Below are positions 1 through 7,461 of a DNA stretch of 64,000 bases, piece after piece. A model generated the notes under the pieces. The model saw nothing but the letters and a program-made list of their open reading frames with translations, was not told the origin of the DNA and did not search any database. The DNA comes from Weissella minor (GTDB lineage: Bacteria > Bacillota > Bacilli > Lactobacillales > Lactobacillaceae): contig NZ_JQCD01000009.1 of NCBI RefSeq assembly GCF_001437425.1, forward strand, positions 46,084 to 110,083. The letters are read 5' to 3'. A program made the position numbers and the translations under genes. Numbering within the stretch: the stretch's first letter is position 1; each line of letters begins with the position of its first letter.

Positions 1-1
1 T

Positions 2-340
2 AATGAACAGCGTAAAGAATTGGAAACACGTTTGGATCAGTTGGATGAACGTGGTGGTTTCTTCAATCGTCCTTCTGGTGAAGAACGTGATGAAATCAAA
101 GGCAAGTTACAGGAGCTTGATGCGCAAGATGAAAAAGCTGCTAGCGTACCAGAGCAAATTGAAGCTAATAATAATAAAATCTTAGCTTATTCAAAGGAAG
201 ATACGATTTTAATTTATGAACAACGTGCAATCAATGAAACATTTGGTACTTTTGAAGCTTTTGAAGCTAAAGTAAAGTCATTGTATGTTGACTATGTTAA
301 GCAACTTGCCGCTAAAGAGGGAGGTCAAGTGAATGCCTAA
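2..340 (+). CDS. Unknown coiled-coil protein, 5' end outside window
   Basis: The reading frame is open to the window edge, so this is the C-terminal part (about 112 residues) of a longer protein. I do not recognise the family. The visible part is highly charged, rich in Glu, Gln, Lys and Asp, with no membrane segment, and its spacing suggests a helical coiled coil. It overlaps the next gene by 8 bases, and that gene's ribosome site (GGAGGT) lies inside this frame, so the two are probably translationally coupled and may form a complex. No function can be assigned. Confidence 0.7.
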   Translation, partial: NEQRKELETRLDQLDERGGFFNRPSGEERDEIKGKLQELDAQDEKAASVPEQIEANNNKILAYSKEDTILIYEQRAINETFGTFEAFEAKVKSLYVDYVKQLAAKEGGQVNA

Positions 341-1646
341 TCAATTACAAAATCGTGTAGGAAATTATGTTGGCTTGCTCAACAAGGATATTCAAGTAAT
401 TCAAAAGAACTTGAATGATACAAATACCTTGATTGAAAGTACCGATCCAGAGACCATTCATGGTGTTGCTGAAGCCTTAATTCATTCTAATTTAGGCACA
501 AACTGGGTCCAAGTACCACGTCAATATAGTTATGAAGACTATTACTTGATTGCAATGGATCGCTTTATGGAATTAAGTGGTGTGGCTGGATACAGCATTT
601 TATTGCCAATTGAGTCAGAAAAAGTTACGTTGGTGATGACTGATTTAAACGTGCCTGCTGCCTTTGCTTTCGAGACAAATCAGGACCAAAATGGTGGGGC
701 TTATTTTGTTGAGTTGACAAGTGGCGAACGTTTGTTCTACTGGTCAATGGAACGCAAGCAAATTCAATTTAATGCTCGTGCAATTGTTGATTTGCTCGTC
801 GCTAATTTTGCCAATGAGGGTGTGACGATTGAACAAAATCAAATCATCGCCAATCTGCTTACGGAATTTGGACGTTATATGGAGCGTGTCTTTGGTTATG
901 CTGTTGACTTCAATATCTTAGAAACACGTGATGATTATATCTATAATTTGATTCAACATGCACAACCACAAGATATGTTGGATAAATTGTTTGTGTTGTC
1001 AGCTGATACAAGCTATTTCTTACAAGGAATTCCAAATGGTGCTGCAATTTCATTGAACGATCATTCAGAAATTCGAATTTTCTTTGTGAATGATGCGAAT
1101 GCTTTGGGCGCACAACGTTGGCACTTCCAAGTAATTGATGGTCGTGATCAATATTCATGGCTTGATATTCTATTGTCTTATGATTTCATTGCAAAATGGT
1201 ATTTGTCAGAGAATAAGACGCTAGAAATTGCATATGATCAGCTTGTATTTGCGGTGCAACAATCTGAAAAGCAGGATATTCAACCCATTTTTGCTGAGCA
1301 ACAAGGCTTAACGCCAATGTTGCCAAGTGAAATTGAGGCGCTTCAAAAGCAGGTACGTGAACAAAAAGCAGCGGAACAAAAAGCGGCAGAACAAAAAGCG
1401 GCAGAACAAAAGGCCGCTGCAGAAGCTGAAGCAGCAAAACAAGCTAAGGCAGAAAGTGCTGCTGCAACTGGAAATGCTTCGGAGAATGCCACGTCTGTTG
1501 GTGCTGACGTAACCTCAGCTGAGACCAGTCAATCCGAAGCGTCAGTTTCTGAGTCAGTTTCAGTAACGCAGTTAACACCTAAGAAGTCGTTTGACGATGA
1601 AATTGGTGAAGCTGTCCATTCATCATCAAATCCTGCGGAAAAATAA
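333..1646 (+). CDS. Unknown protein with EQKAA repeats and Ala/Ser-rich tail
   Basis: This 437-residue protein has no signal peptide or membrane segment and should be cytoplasmic. I do not recognise a family. Residues 1-330 look like a mixed alpha/beta globular domain. Residues 343-362 are four tandem EQKAA pentads encoded by 15-bp repeats, followed by a low-complexity Ala/Glu/Ser/Val tail to about residue 420. GGAGGT precedes the ATG by 8 bases. It overlaps the upstream coiled-coil gene and ends one base before the ATG of the next gene, so the three genes form one operon. The repeats could vary in number between strains. Confidence 0.75.
   Translation: MPNQLQNRVGNYVGLLNKDIQVIQKNLNDTNTLIESTDPETIHGVAEALIHSNLGTNWVQVPRQYSYEDYYLIAMDRFMELSGVAGYSILLPIESEKVTLVMTDLNVPAAFAFETNQDQNGGAYFVELTSGERLFYWSMERKQIQFNARAIVDLLVANFANEGVTIEQNQIIANLLTEFGRYMERVFGYAVDFNILETRDDYIYNLIQHAQPQDMLDKLFVLSADTSYFLQGIPNGAAISLNDHSEIRIFFVNDANALGAQRWHFQVIDGRDQYSWLDILLSYDFIAKWYLSENKTLEIAYDQLVFAVQQSEKQDIQPIFAEQQGLTPMLPSEIEALQKQVREQKAAEQKAAEQKAAEQKAAAEAEAAKQAKAESAAATGNASENATSVGADVTSAETSQSEASVSESVSVTQLTPKKSFDDEIGEAVHSSSNPAEK
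1359..1418 (+). repeat. Four 15-bp in-frame tandem repeats
   Basis: GAACAAAAAGCGGCA occurs four times in a row, with small changes in the first and last copies. It encodes EQKAA pentads. Because the unit is a multiple of three, copy changes would not break the frame. Confidence 0.85.
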
Positions 1647-1647
1647 C

Positions 1648-2157
1648 ATGTTGTTAGATTTTGCGGCTTATTTACGTGATGCGAGAACGATGTTCGGAGC
1701 TGTTAGTGGTGATTGGGAACGTCCGATTAAACGTGACGATATGATTTTAAATGATTATCTAAATCTAGATATCACGTTAAGTCAATTGATGGTTCAAACG
1801 CAAACAGTGAATGCGGACACACCCTATGGGGTTCAGATGGATACGCATCAAGATTTGGTTGATGTCTATGCGCAGGCATTGACGCAATTTTTATTGATTA
1901 GTTTGAAGCAGCAGTGGACGCATTTAATGGTTCTTGAGGATGCAGATTTAGTTGCCTTTAGTCGCTTTCCACAGCGAAACTTGATGCATCAATTTGATGG
2001 CATTAAAACAATGCTATTAAATAGTTATCATCAAAAGCGACAAGATGATTTTTCGCATGCTTGGCGTTCATTTTTAAAGCTAGGTTTGAATGAGCTAGCA
2101 CTTGAACCAGAAAAGCTTGATGCTGCGGTAAAAAGAGTATTGTTAGTCGAAAATTAA
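1648..2157 (+). CDS. Unknown 169-residue protein, third gene of the operon
   Basis: The start chosen is the ATG one base after the stop of the previous gene. An upstream in-frame start would overlap that gene by 56 bases and has no ribosome site. The protein begins MLLDFAAYLRDAR, is soluble and mostly helical by composition, and has no recognisable motif. The tight spacing implies co-expression with the two upstream unknown genes. The tRNA-Arg promoter begins directly after its stop codon and no terminator is visible between them, so read-through into the tRNA is possible. Confidence 0.7.
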   Translation: MLLDFAAYLRDARTMFGAVSGDWERPIKRDDMILNDYLNLDITLSQLMVQTQTVNADTPYGVQMDTHQDLVDVYAQALTQFLLISLKQQWTHLMVLEDADLVAFSRFPQRNLMHQFDGIKTMLLNSYHQKRQDDFSHAWRSFLKLGLNELALEPEKLDAAVKRVLLVEN

Positions 2158-2158
2158 C

Positions 2159-2187
2159 TTGTACAAGTACGGTTTTCGACTTATAAT
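2159..2187 (+). promoter_or_regulatory. tRNA-Arg promoter
   Basis: TTGTAC (2159-2164) and TATAAT (2182-2187) are separated by 17 bases. They lie 35 bases upstream of the mature tRNA. A hairpin in the leader (2192-2217, AGATAG/CTATCT with TTGCC/GGCAA) lies between promoter and tRNA and has no U-run, so it is not an obvious terminator. Confidence 0.75.
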
Positions 2188-2221
2188 AATAAGATAGTTG
2201 CCTTCGGCAAGCTATCTAGCT

Positions 2222-2295
2222 GGATCTATAGCATAACTGGATAATGCACTCGGTTTCTACCCGAGCGATTGTGGGTTCGAACCCCACTGGATCCA
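2222..2295 (+). tRNA. tRNA-Arg(UCU)
   Basis: The sequence folds as a complete cloverleaf. The acceptor stem is GGATCTA/TGGATCC with one G-U pair. The D stem is GCAT/ATGC. The anticodon stem CTCGG/CCGAG encloses TTTCTAC, giving anticodon TCT at 2256-2258. The T arm is GTGGG-TTCGAAC-CCCAC and the discriminator base is A. CCA is not encoded. It reads AGA codons. Confidence 0.95.
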
Positions 2296-2363
2296 TATTT
2301 GAAAAAGTTGATAAACCGTATTAAATCTCTGCATTTGAAAATTGTTTTAGTTTTATGTATAGG

Positions 2364-2395
2364 AAAAGCCTGCCAATCTGGCAGGCTTTTATTTT
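2364..2395. terminator. Bidirectional terminator between tRNA-Arg and merR
   Basis: An 11-bp stem (AAAAGCCTGCC with GGCAGGCTTTT) encloses a 5-base loop, with T-rich sequence to the right and A-rich sequence to the left. It can end both the tRNA transcript and the convergent MerR transcript. Confidence 0.9.
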
Positions 2396-3154
2396 TTATT
2401 TGTAAGCGGCATGAATCGCATCATGCAGAAATTGTGCACCATTTGGTACAATTTTGTCGTAGTATGCCTTAAAGTCTGGTGAATCAATATAGAGATCTGC
2501 TAGCCCTAAGTAAGCTTCTGGACTAAAGCTATGCCAAGTCATACGAATCCATTGTTCGTGATTTTTGACAAGAGTTACGGCATCTGGTGAGCTTGGATCA
2601 TTGCTTTTTATGGCTTGAATAAGTAAATCCTTTATATCCTCTTCCAACTTTTTAAAGCTTTGATATTGTGCTTCATTCATACTTAAAAATTTCTGATTAC
2701 TTTTCTTGATCATATCAGCGTCATAATCTTCTCGCATTTTTTCACCATATAGTTCTTCATTTTGTTGAATGGCAGTAGCTTTGAGGTGCTCAAAGCGTTC
2801 AGTATTAGTCATTTTTTCTTCTCCTTTATACGTCTTAATCGTCTTTTCAATTGTTTGAATCATGTTGTCCATGTGTTTACGTTCATCAATTAAGCTTTGG
2901 CAGTGTTTTTGCAAGATGAGTAAGCGAGTAGGTTCATCATTTTCGAGTAGTAATTTAATTTCAGAAAGATTGATATTCATTTCGCGGTAAAATAATATCT
3001 CCTGTAATTTATTAACTTCTACTTGTGTATAGATACGAAACCCAGATGCATTTTGATAATTCGGATTTAATAAATCGATTTGATCATAGTAACGTAAAGT
3101 TCGAGTGGTAACATTTGAGAGTTTTGCTAACTCACTGATTGTGTATTCAGACAT
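2396..3154 (-). CDS. MerR regulator with TipAS drug-binding domain
   Basis: Residues 1-70 are a MerR winged helix (YTISELAKLSNVTTRTLRYY). Residues 75-115 form the dimerisation coiled coil. Residues 125-252 match a TipAS domain, with the WIRMTWHSFSPEAYLGLADLY segment typical of TipAL/Mta/SkgA relatives, which bind thiopeptides and other amphipathic drugs. The 252-residue length fits that family. It is followed by a terminator and no target gene is co-transcribed. A MerR-type promoter with a 19-bp spacer lies upstream, so it probably activates itself and remote targets. Confidence 0.88.
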   Translation of the reverse strand: MSEYTISELAKLSNVTTRTLRYYDQIDLLNPNYQNASGFRIYTQVEVNKLQEILFYREMNINLSEIKLLLENDEPTRLLILQKHCQSLIDERKHMDNMIQTIEKTIKTYKGEEKMTNTERFEHLKATAIQQNEELYGEKMREDYDADMIKKSNQKFLSMNEAQYQSFKKLEEDIKDLLIQAIKSNDPSSPDAVTLVKNHEQWIRMTWHSFSPEAYLGLADLYIDSPDFKAYYDKIVPNGAQFLHDAIHAAYK

Positions 3155-3175
3155 GTCGGCCTCCTTTCATAAATG

Positions 3176-3206
3176 ATTTTAAAGGTTGACGTGACGTTAA
3201 GGGCAA
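3176..3206 (-). promoter_or_regulatory. MerR-type promoter with 19-bp spacer
   Basis: On the minus strand TTGCCC (3201-3206) and TAAAAT (3176-3181) are 19 bases apart, the stretched spacing typical of MerR-activated promoters. The spacer holds an imperfect dyad built on TTGACGT and ACGTTAA. This suggests that the TipAS regulator activates its own transcription. Confidence 0.65.
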
Positions 3207-3288
3207 GAAAAAATTTGTTTTTATGATGAATCATTTGTATTTTACGATATTCTTTTTTTATTTACTATGCCGACTAAATCGATAAGCG

Positions 3289-3294
3289 TATAAT
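3289..3294 (+). promoter_or_regulatory. Probable -10 element for the FusB-like unit
   Basis: TATAAT lies 29 bases upstream of the leader-peptide ATG. No good -35 box is seen at 16-18 bases, so the promoter may be weak or depend on another factor. Confidence 0.45.
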
Positions 3295-3322
3295 AAAAAA
3301 ACAAAGTTTGTGAAAGAGGGTG

Positions 3323-3370
3323 ATGAAGTTGGCAACTCATCAAGCGGCTAGTGTCTTTTATTGTGAATAA
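3323..3370 (+). CDS. Putative 15-residue leader peptide of the FusB-like gene
   Basis: The short frame ATG AAG TTG ... TGT GAA TAA encodes MKLATHQAASVFYCE and is preceded by AAAGAGG at a suitable distance. It ends 26 bases before the FusB-like start. Its last codons (3354-3362) are complementary to the downstream Shine-Dalgarno region. A second hairpin (3321-3342) covers its own start codon. The arrangement matches translational attenuators, and inducible staphylococcal fusB is reported to be regulated this way. That parallel is from memory and no sequence comparison was made. Confidence 0.65.
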   Translation: MKLATHQAASVFYCE

Positions 3371-3389
3371 TCACCATGGAAATAAAGGA
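3354..3389 (+). promoter_or_regulatory. SD-sequestering hairpin (translational attenuator)
   Basis: TCTTTTATT (3354-3362) can pair with AATAAAGGA (3381-3389) over 9 bp with one G-U pair and an 18-base loop. The second arm contains the ribosome site of the FusB-like gene. A ribosome stalled near the end of the leader peptide would free that site. Confidence 0.65.
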
Positions 3390-3396
3390 TGAAAAA

Positions 3397-4038
3397 ATGC
3401 TTAAACCAAATGAATATGTAGATATTAAAATAAAAATTCAAAATTTAATCAGTGCCTATAAATCGGTAAATGATAAAAATGTCGTCAATGTACTTAAGCA
3501 AGATACATTTGCGTTAGGGACACAGTATGGAATTGACGAAACAAATGAGTGGAAACAACTTGTTCAGATTGTGGACTCAGTTTCATGTTCTCATCAAAAT
3601 GCAGAAAAAACGTTGTTAGATTTGGAGTCATTAGTTAATGCTTTTGAAATACCTAGTCATAAGCAAATTGAAAAACTTTTTAAGAAAATTAAAAAGGTGC
3701 CAGATTTTGAATCAGAAACGGTTAACTTATATGAAGCATCATATTTAGGAATTAATGATACAGGAAACGCAAAAAAATTCTTAATTTTACCAGACCGCAA
3801 TGGCAAATTACATGGCGTGACCGGAGACTTTGATATTCAAATCGTTAATGGACTGTGCGCAGTATGTCAAAACATTGGAAATGTATCCTTATTTTCGACG
3901 AAGGTTAAGCAACGAGGCGCAGATGGTAATTACGTAAAACGTGGTAATTATATTTGCCGTCATACAGATGAATGTAACCGTCAATTGATAGAATTAGAAC
4001 ACTTATATGATTTTACAGACTCTGTGACTAAAGTATAA
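3397..4038 (+). CDS. FusB/FusC-family EF-G-binding protein
   Basis: Members of this family bind elongation factor G and release it from fusidic acid-stalled ribosomes. The start chosen (MLKPNEYVDIK) follows AAAGGA at 7 bases and gives 213 residues, the length I recall for FusB. An in-frame ATG 21 bases upstream has no ribosome site. The N-terminal half is helical. The C-terminal half (FLILPDRNGKLHGVTGDFD...) ends in a treble-clef zinc finger with C154, C157, C187, H189 and C193. Expression is probably controlled by the leader peptide just upstream. The gene could give fusidic acid tolerance or be an intrinsic housekeeping homologue. Confidence 0.88.
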   Translation: MLKPNEYVDIKIKIQNLISAYKSVNDKNVVNVLKQDTFALGTQYGIDETNEWKQLVQIVDSVSCSHQNAEKTLLDLESLVNAFEIPSHKQIEKLFKKIKKVPDFESETVNLYEASYLGINDTGNAKKFLILPDRNGKLHGVTGDFDIQIVNGLCAVCQNIGNVSLFSTKVKQRGADGNYVKRGNYICRHTDECNRQLIELEHLYDFTDSVTKV

Positions 4039-4050
4039 ATACAATTGCAT

Positions 4051-4092
4051 AAAAAAGGGGCGTACGCAGTTAATAAGCGTACGACCCTTTTT
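4051..4092. terminator. Bidirectional terminator
   Basis: GCGTACGC pairs with GCGTACG, extended by GGG/CCC, and the hairpin is flanked by AAAAAA and TTTTTT. It separates the convergent FusB-like gene and ABC exporter operon. Confidence 0.9.
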
Positions 4093-4094
4093 TA

Positions 4095-4766
4095 TTATTT
4101 AACTTGTGTTAAGTGTCCATCAACGAGTTTGTAAATATGATCAGCAAAACGTTCTAAACGTGTATCATGTGTGACCGTTACAACTGCTTTATTTTGTATA
4201 TGAGCCATATCTTGGAGAAGCTGTCCAACAGTAATGACGCGTTCACTGTCTAAGGCGGCGGTTGGCTCATCTGCTAAAATAATGTCTGGATTAGGATAGA
4301 GCGCACGTGCTAATGCGATACGTTGCGTTTGTCCACCAGAGAGTTCAGATGGGTACTTTTGTAATAAATTTTGAATTCCTAGTTTATCGATAATCGTTGA
4401 AAATGATTTTTCGGATAAATTATCATTTTTTACAGTATTAACCAGTTCAAACTGTTCCTGCACTTTTAGATATGGAACAAGATTATAAGCCTGCAAAATA
4501 AAACCAATTTGGTTCAAACGAAGTTGTTCTTGTTGTTTGGCGGACAAATGATTAACGTTCACATCGTTAATTAAAACTTCTCCGTTAGTAGAACTTTGGA
4601 GCCCCCCTAGAATCGTTAATAAAGTACTTTTTCCAGAACCAGAGGGACCAAGAATCAGCGTTAATGTTCCTTTTTCGGATGTAAAATTAACGTCTTGAAG
4701 CGCCGTGACCTGACTTAAACCAGATCCAAATATTTTATTGACATGTTTTAGTGCTAATGTTGTCAT
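4095..4766 (-). CDS. ABC exporter ATP-binding protein (MacB/LolD type)
   Basis: This 223-residue ATPase has a Walker A motif GPSGSGKST (40-48), an ABC signature LSGGQ (142-146) and a Walker B motif with DEP (166-168). It resembles the LolD/MacB/DevA class, which works with FtsX-like permeases in export or membrane-protein extraction. GGAGGG lies 7 bases before the ATG. It starts 3 bases after the permease gene upstream, so both form one operon behind a twin operator. The substrate cannot be read from sequence. Confidence 0.88.
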   Translation of the reverse strand: MTTLALKHVNKIFGSGLSQVTALQDVNFTSEKGTLTLILGPSGSGKSTLLTILGGLQSSTNGEVLINDVNVNHLSAKQQEQLRLNQIGFILQAYNLVPYLKVQEQFELVNTVKNDNLSEKSFSTIIDKLGIQNLLQKYPSELSGGQTQRIALARALYPNPDIILADEPTAALDSERVITVGQLLQDMAHIQNKAVVTVTHDTRLERFADHIYKLVDGHLTQVK

Positions 4767-4769
4767 GGT

Positions 4770-5825
4770 TTACCCTCCAATAACAGATACGGGATCAATT
4801 TTTGAAATAATCCGGATGGGAATTAACGATCCAATGAGGCCGGTTACTAGGATACCGACTGCAACACCAAGACTCAGCTTTAGACTAAAGTACATCGGAA
4901 CGGTTTCAGGAATGAATAATGCGACGAGTATTGTAAACATAGCACCAATCATAATTGCGGAGCTCATAATGATAAATGTTTCACCAAGAGTATTACGTAG
5001 TAAATAAGTATTAGGGATGCCTTGGGCACGTAATACAGCTAAGTTTGGCCGCTTTTGAATCGTTAAAATATACAAGAAAATGGTTACGACAATCAATGAA
5101 ATTAAAATTAAGAAAATAATCATGAAGGCAAAGGTTGAATTCTGCGCGGCATAGCCGGGAAGCTTATCGAGGTAAGCTGATTTACCTAGCACTTTAAAAT
5201 TATCGTTGACTGCGTTTAGTGATTGGTCTTTTTTTGAAATAACGCCACTACCTAAGTATTGTGGATTAACGCCTTTAATGGTAGACCAATTTGATAGGGC
5301 GCCATAAACAACTGGTGCCATATTATATTTGGCATGTTTAACGGTTCCTGAAATTGTGTATTTACGTGAATCGAGACCTAACTGAATTTTATCGCCAATT
5401 TGATAATGAGTTAGTTTATCTGATATCAGAACTTCATTTTTTTGCGTGGGCTTTTTTCCTGAATTTAGTTGCAATTCTTTAGCGATATATTCATCAGGTT
5501 TTAGACCAATAAATTGAATCGATTCATTATGATTTTTATCTTTCAATGTCGTGGGGGTAATCCCGACAATGGCTTGATGCTTGTCATTTGTATAGGGGTC
5601 AAGTTCTTCGGGGGTCATTAGCGATTGACCCATATTGCCATTTGAATCTTTAGTTAGTAAAACACTTTTAGTCTGCCAACTATTAATGGCATCAGTATTT
5701 TCGTTGGCCAAGCCCAAGGCCAACGCACTAATGATAAAAATAAGAAAGGTAATGAGACTAATAACGGCAATGATGAGACTATAGCGTAATTTTTCATATT
5801 TTATTTCATGTAGGGCTAAAAACAT
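4770..5825 (-). CDS. ABC exporter permease, FtsX/MacB/DevC-like
   Basis: The permease has 351 residues from the ATG at 5825, which follows AAGGAAG. A longer frame from 5867 would begin inside the operator and lacks a ribosome site. One membrane segment lies near the N-terminus (ALHEIKYEKLRYSLIIAVISL...). A large extracytoplasmic domain follows, and three C-terminal membrane segments include the FtsX-like pattern RPNLAVLRAQGIPNTYLLRN. The arrangement is that of DevC/MacB-type exporters. It is co-transcribed with the ATPase downstream. Confidence 0.85.
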   Translation of the reverse strand: MFLALHEIKYEKLRYSLIIAVISLITFLIFIISALALGLANENTDAINSWQTKSVLLTKDSNGNMGQSLMTPEELDPYTNDKHQAIVGITPTTLKDKNHNESIQFIGLKPDEYIAKELQLNSGKKPTQKNEVLISDKLTHYQIGDKIQLGLDSRKYTISGTVKHAKYNMAPVVYGALSNWSTIKGVNPQYLGSGVISKKDQSLNAVNDNFKVLGKSAYLDKLPGYAAQNSTFAFMIIFLILISLIVVTIFLYILTIQKRPNLAVLRAQGIPNTYLLRNTLGETFIIMSSAIMIGAMFTILVALFIPETVPMYFSLKLSLGVAVGILVTGLIGSLIPIRIISKIDPVSVIGG

Positions 5826-5850
5826 AGTAGATACTTCCTTTATTTGAATT

Positions 5851-5910
5851 AAATGACACGGTGTCAATTACAAATAGTAGCATATACCTAAAATGACACG
5901 GTGTCAATTA
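5851..5910 (-). promoter_or_regulatory. Promoter with two identical palindromic operators
   Basis: AAATGACACGGTGTCAATTA occurs twice (5851-5870 and 5891-5910), exactly 40 bp apart, each with a TGACAC-G-GTGTCA palindrome. On the minus strand TTGACA (5902-5907) lies inside the distal copy, and TATGCT (5879-5884) follows at 17 bases. The proximal copy lies just downstream of the start point. This is a classic repressor arrangement, probably TetR-like. No regulator gene is adjacent. Confidence 0.75.
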
Positions 5911-6108
5911 TTTTTAAAAAAGAAAAAACGATATGAAATCTGATGTAGCTAGTTAACCTGACAGAAAGTTTTATCGCGCATTTTTGTTTTTTTATATCAA
6001 CCAGAAGTGTGCATATTGACGATTCTTATAATAATTTTACCGTAATTCGCTGGCTATTAGTGTTAGGAATGTGTATAACGAATGTAGATAGTGAGGTATG
6101 AAGAAGCT

Positions 6109-6789
6109 ATGAAAATACAAGATATTAAGATTACGAATCATAAAAGTTTGTGGTTAATCCCATTTTTATTCATTGTTGGCTATTTCATTGCGTCATTTAT
6201 GGATAATTGGCCTTTAACATGGTTAGCAACATGGGCCTTTGGATTAAGTGGCTTATACGCCGTATATGGATGGCCGCAAACAAAACAGTTATTTCAACCA
6301 ATGCACAAACCATACTTAAAAAAATTAGTCTGCTTGTATTTACTCATGATGATAGCAGTAGGCGTTGTAACCAGTTTTATGTCTAGTGGATTGGGTATGA
6401 AAGCGGAACAACATGTTTTGCTAGAAAGTGATCCTGAAAGCTTTAGTTTTGCAACGTTCGCTGGTTTAATCACCTATCTGGAAAATCTCGTGAGCGCAAC
6501 GGGTGAAGAAGCATTAATGGCAAGTGTGCTTTTACCAATTTATAGTGGCTTAAAATCTAAAAAATTAGGGCTTGCGGTGACTTTGTTAGTTGGCTCTGTC
6601 CTTTTTGGATTGATGCATGTTTTTGTGTATGATTTTAATCTGGTCAGTTGCATCACAGTTGCAATCATGCGCATATTTTTAACATTAGCATGGTTTAAAA
6701 CGGATTCCTTAAGAGGTGGCATCTATTTACACTTGTTCCAGGACGGACTAGTGATTGGATTGACAATGTTATTAAATACATTTATATAA
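6109..6789 (+). CDS. CPBP (CAAX/PlnI-like) intramembrane metalloprotease
   Basis: This is a multi-pass membrane protein of 226 residues. The family signatures are in order: ATGEEALMASVLLP (Glu-Glu motif), FGLMHVFVYDF (F-x3-H) and HLFQDGL (H-x3-D). In bacteria these proteins are often linked to bacteriocin self-immunity or regulated proteolysis. The usual Arg after the Glu pair is not present. The start is uncertain: an in-frame ATG at 6091 is equally possible and neither has an ideal ribosome site. A small membrane protein gene follows 10 bases downstream. Confidence 0.8.
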   Translation: MKIQDIKITNHKSLWLIPFLFIVGYFIASFMDNWPLTWLATWAFGLSGLYAVYGWPQTKQLFQPMHKPYLKKLVCLYLLMMIAVGVVTSFMSSGLGMKAEQHVLLESDPESFSFATFAGLITYLENLVSATGEEALMASVLLPIYSGLKSKKLGLAVTLLVGSVLFGLMHVFVYDFNLVSCITVAIMRIFLTLAWFKTDSLRGGIYLHLFQDGLVIGLTMLLNTFI

Positions 6790-6799
6790 GGGGAGACAG

Positions 6800-6991
6800 A
6801 TGATTAAAAATGGAATTAAGCAATTTATGATCAATCTTATTGGTATCGCGGTTGCCTTTGGTTTGGTTAATTTTATGAGAAATGGTGGTAAATTTGATTT
6901 TACATGGCATGATTGGCCCGTTTTACTAGGCTTATTAATTGTTTTCGCTGGTGTTTCAACAATGATTGAATTGAATAACAAAAAGTCATAA
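6800..6991 (+). CDS. Small membrane protein (63 residues)
   Basis: The gene starts 10 bases after the CPBP protease stop, with AAGGGGAG as ribosome site. The protein has two predicted membrane segments (around residues 9-25 and 38-55) and a lysine-rich C-terminus. No family is recognised. Operon position suggests a partner or accessory of the protease. Confidence 0.65.
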   Translation: MIKNGIKQFMINLIGIAVAFGLVNFMRNGGKFDFTWHDWPVLLGLLIVFAGVSTMIELNNKKS

Positions 6992-7022
6992 AAAAGAGCA
7001 ACCATGCTGGTTGCTCTTTTTT
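6989..7022. terminator. Bidirectional terminator
   Basis: AAAAAAGAGCAACC and GGTTGCTCTTTTTT form a strong stem with a 4-base loop. It serves the CPBP operon and the convergent NTF2-like gene. Confidence 0.9.
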
Positions 7023-7401
7023 ATTGTTGATAGGGATGATAAGTTTCATATTTACAGGCATATTCGATAACTTCATTCATTTTATTTTGATTAAATGAAA
7101 TCATGGAAATGCCATCAAATAAGTCAGTAGACCGGTCAGTTGTGGCATGAAAGGTCCAAGTCACAACGATATTTGATTGATCCGTCGTTTCAATATTATG
7201 AATGTCCCATGCTAGGACGGTTTGTGTCTGAGAAGTGTCAGTGATCCACTGTTTAATTTGATTCAAATTATCATAAACGGGGCCATAACACTCACGATAA
7301 GTACAATTGTCTGTAAAGTAATCATCAATATGACTGAAATCATGTGATATCCAAGCCTTGAAGTAGCTATGAATGATTTCATAGCGTGGGTTTAAAAGCA
7401 T
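7021..7401 (-). CDS. NTF2/SnoaL-like domain protein
   Basis: The 126 residues follow the SnoaL-like pattern: an N-terminal helix (YEIIHSYFKAWISHDFSHIDDYFTD), then C-terminal strands ending FDGISMISFN and a short tail. Such small cone-shaped domains are often stand-alone enzymes or ligand-binding proteins of unknown substrate. AAAGGA is 8-9 bases before the ATG. A terminator lies directly upstream, so it must have its own promoter or depend on read-through. Confidence 0.72.
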   Translation of the reverse strand: MLLNPRYEIIHSYFKAWISHDFSHIDDYFTDNCTYRECYGPVYDNLNQIKQWITDTSQTQTVLAWDIHNIETTDQSNIVVTWTFHATTDRSTDLFDGISMISFNQNKMNEVIEYACKYETYHPYQQ

Positions 7402-7418
7402 CCTTTAATCCTTTCAAG

Positions 7419-7455
7419 AAAACCCATATCTATACAACATAGACATGGGTTTATT
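7419..7455. terminator. Terminator of the PTS operon
   Basis: AAACCCATATCTAT and ATAGACATGGGTTT form a stem with one mismatch and a 5-base loop. On the minus strand it follows the IIA stop codon. Confidence 0.8.
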
Positions 7456-7461
7456 AATCAA

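Noticed and set aside
910..1437. Two antisense frames over the second gene
   Set aside because: Low-complexity Leu/Val/Phe shadows of the EQKAA repeats and no ribosome sites.
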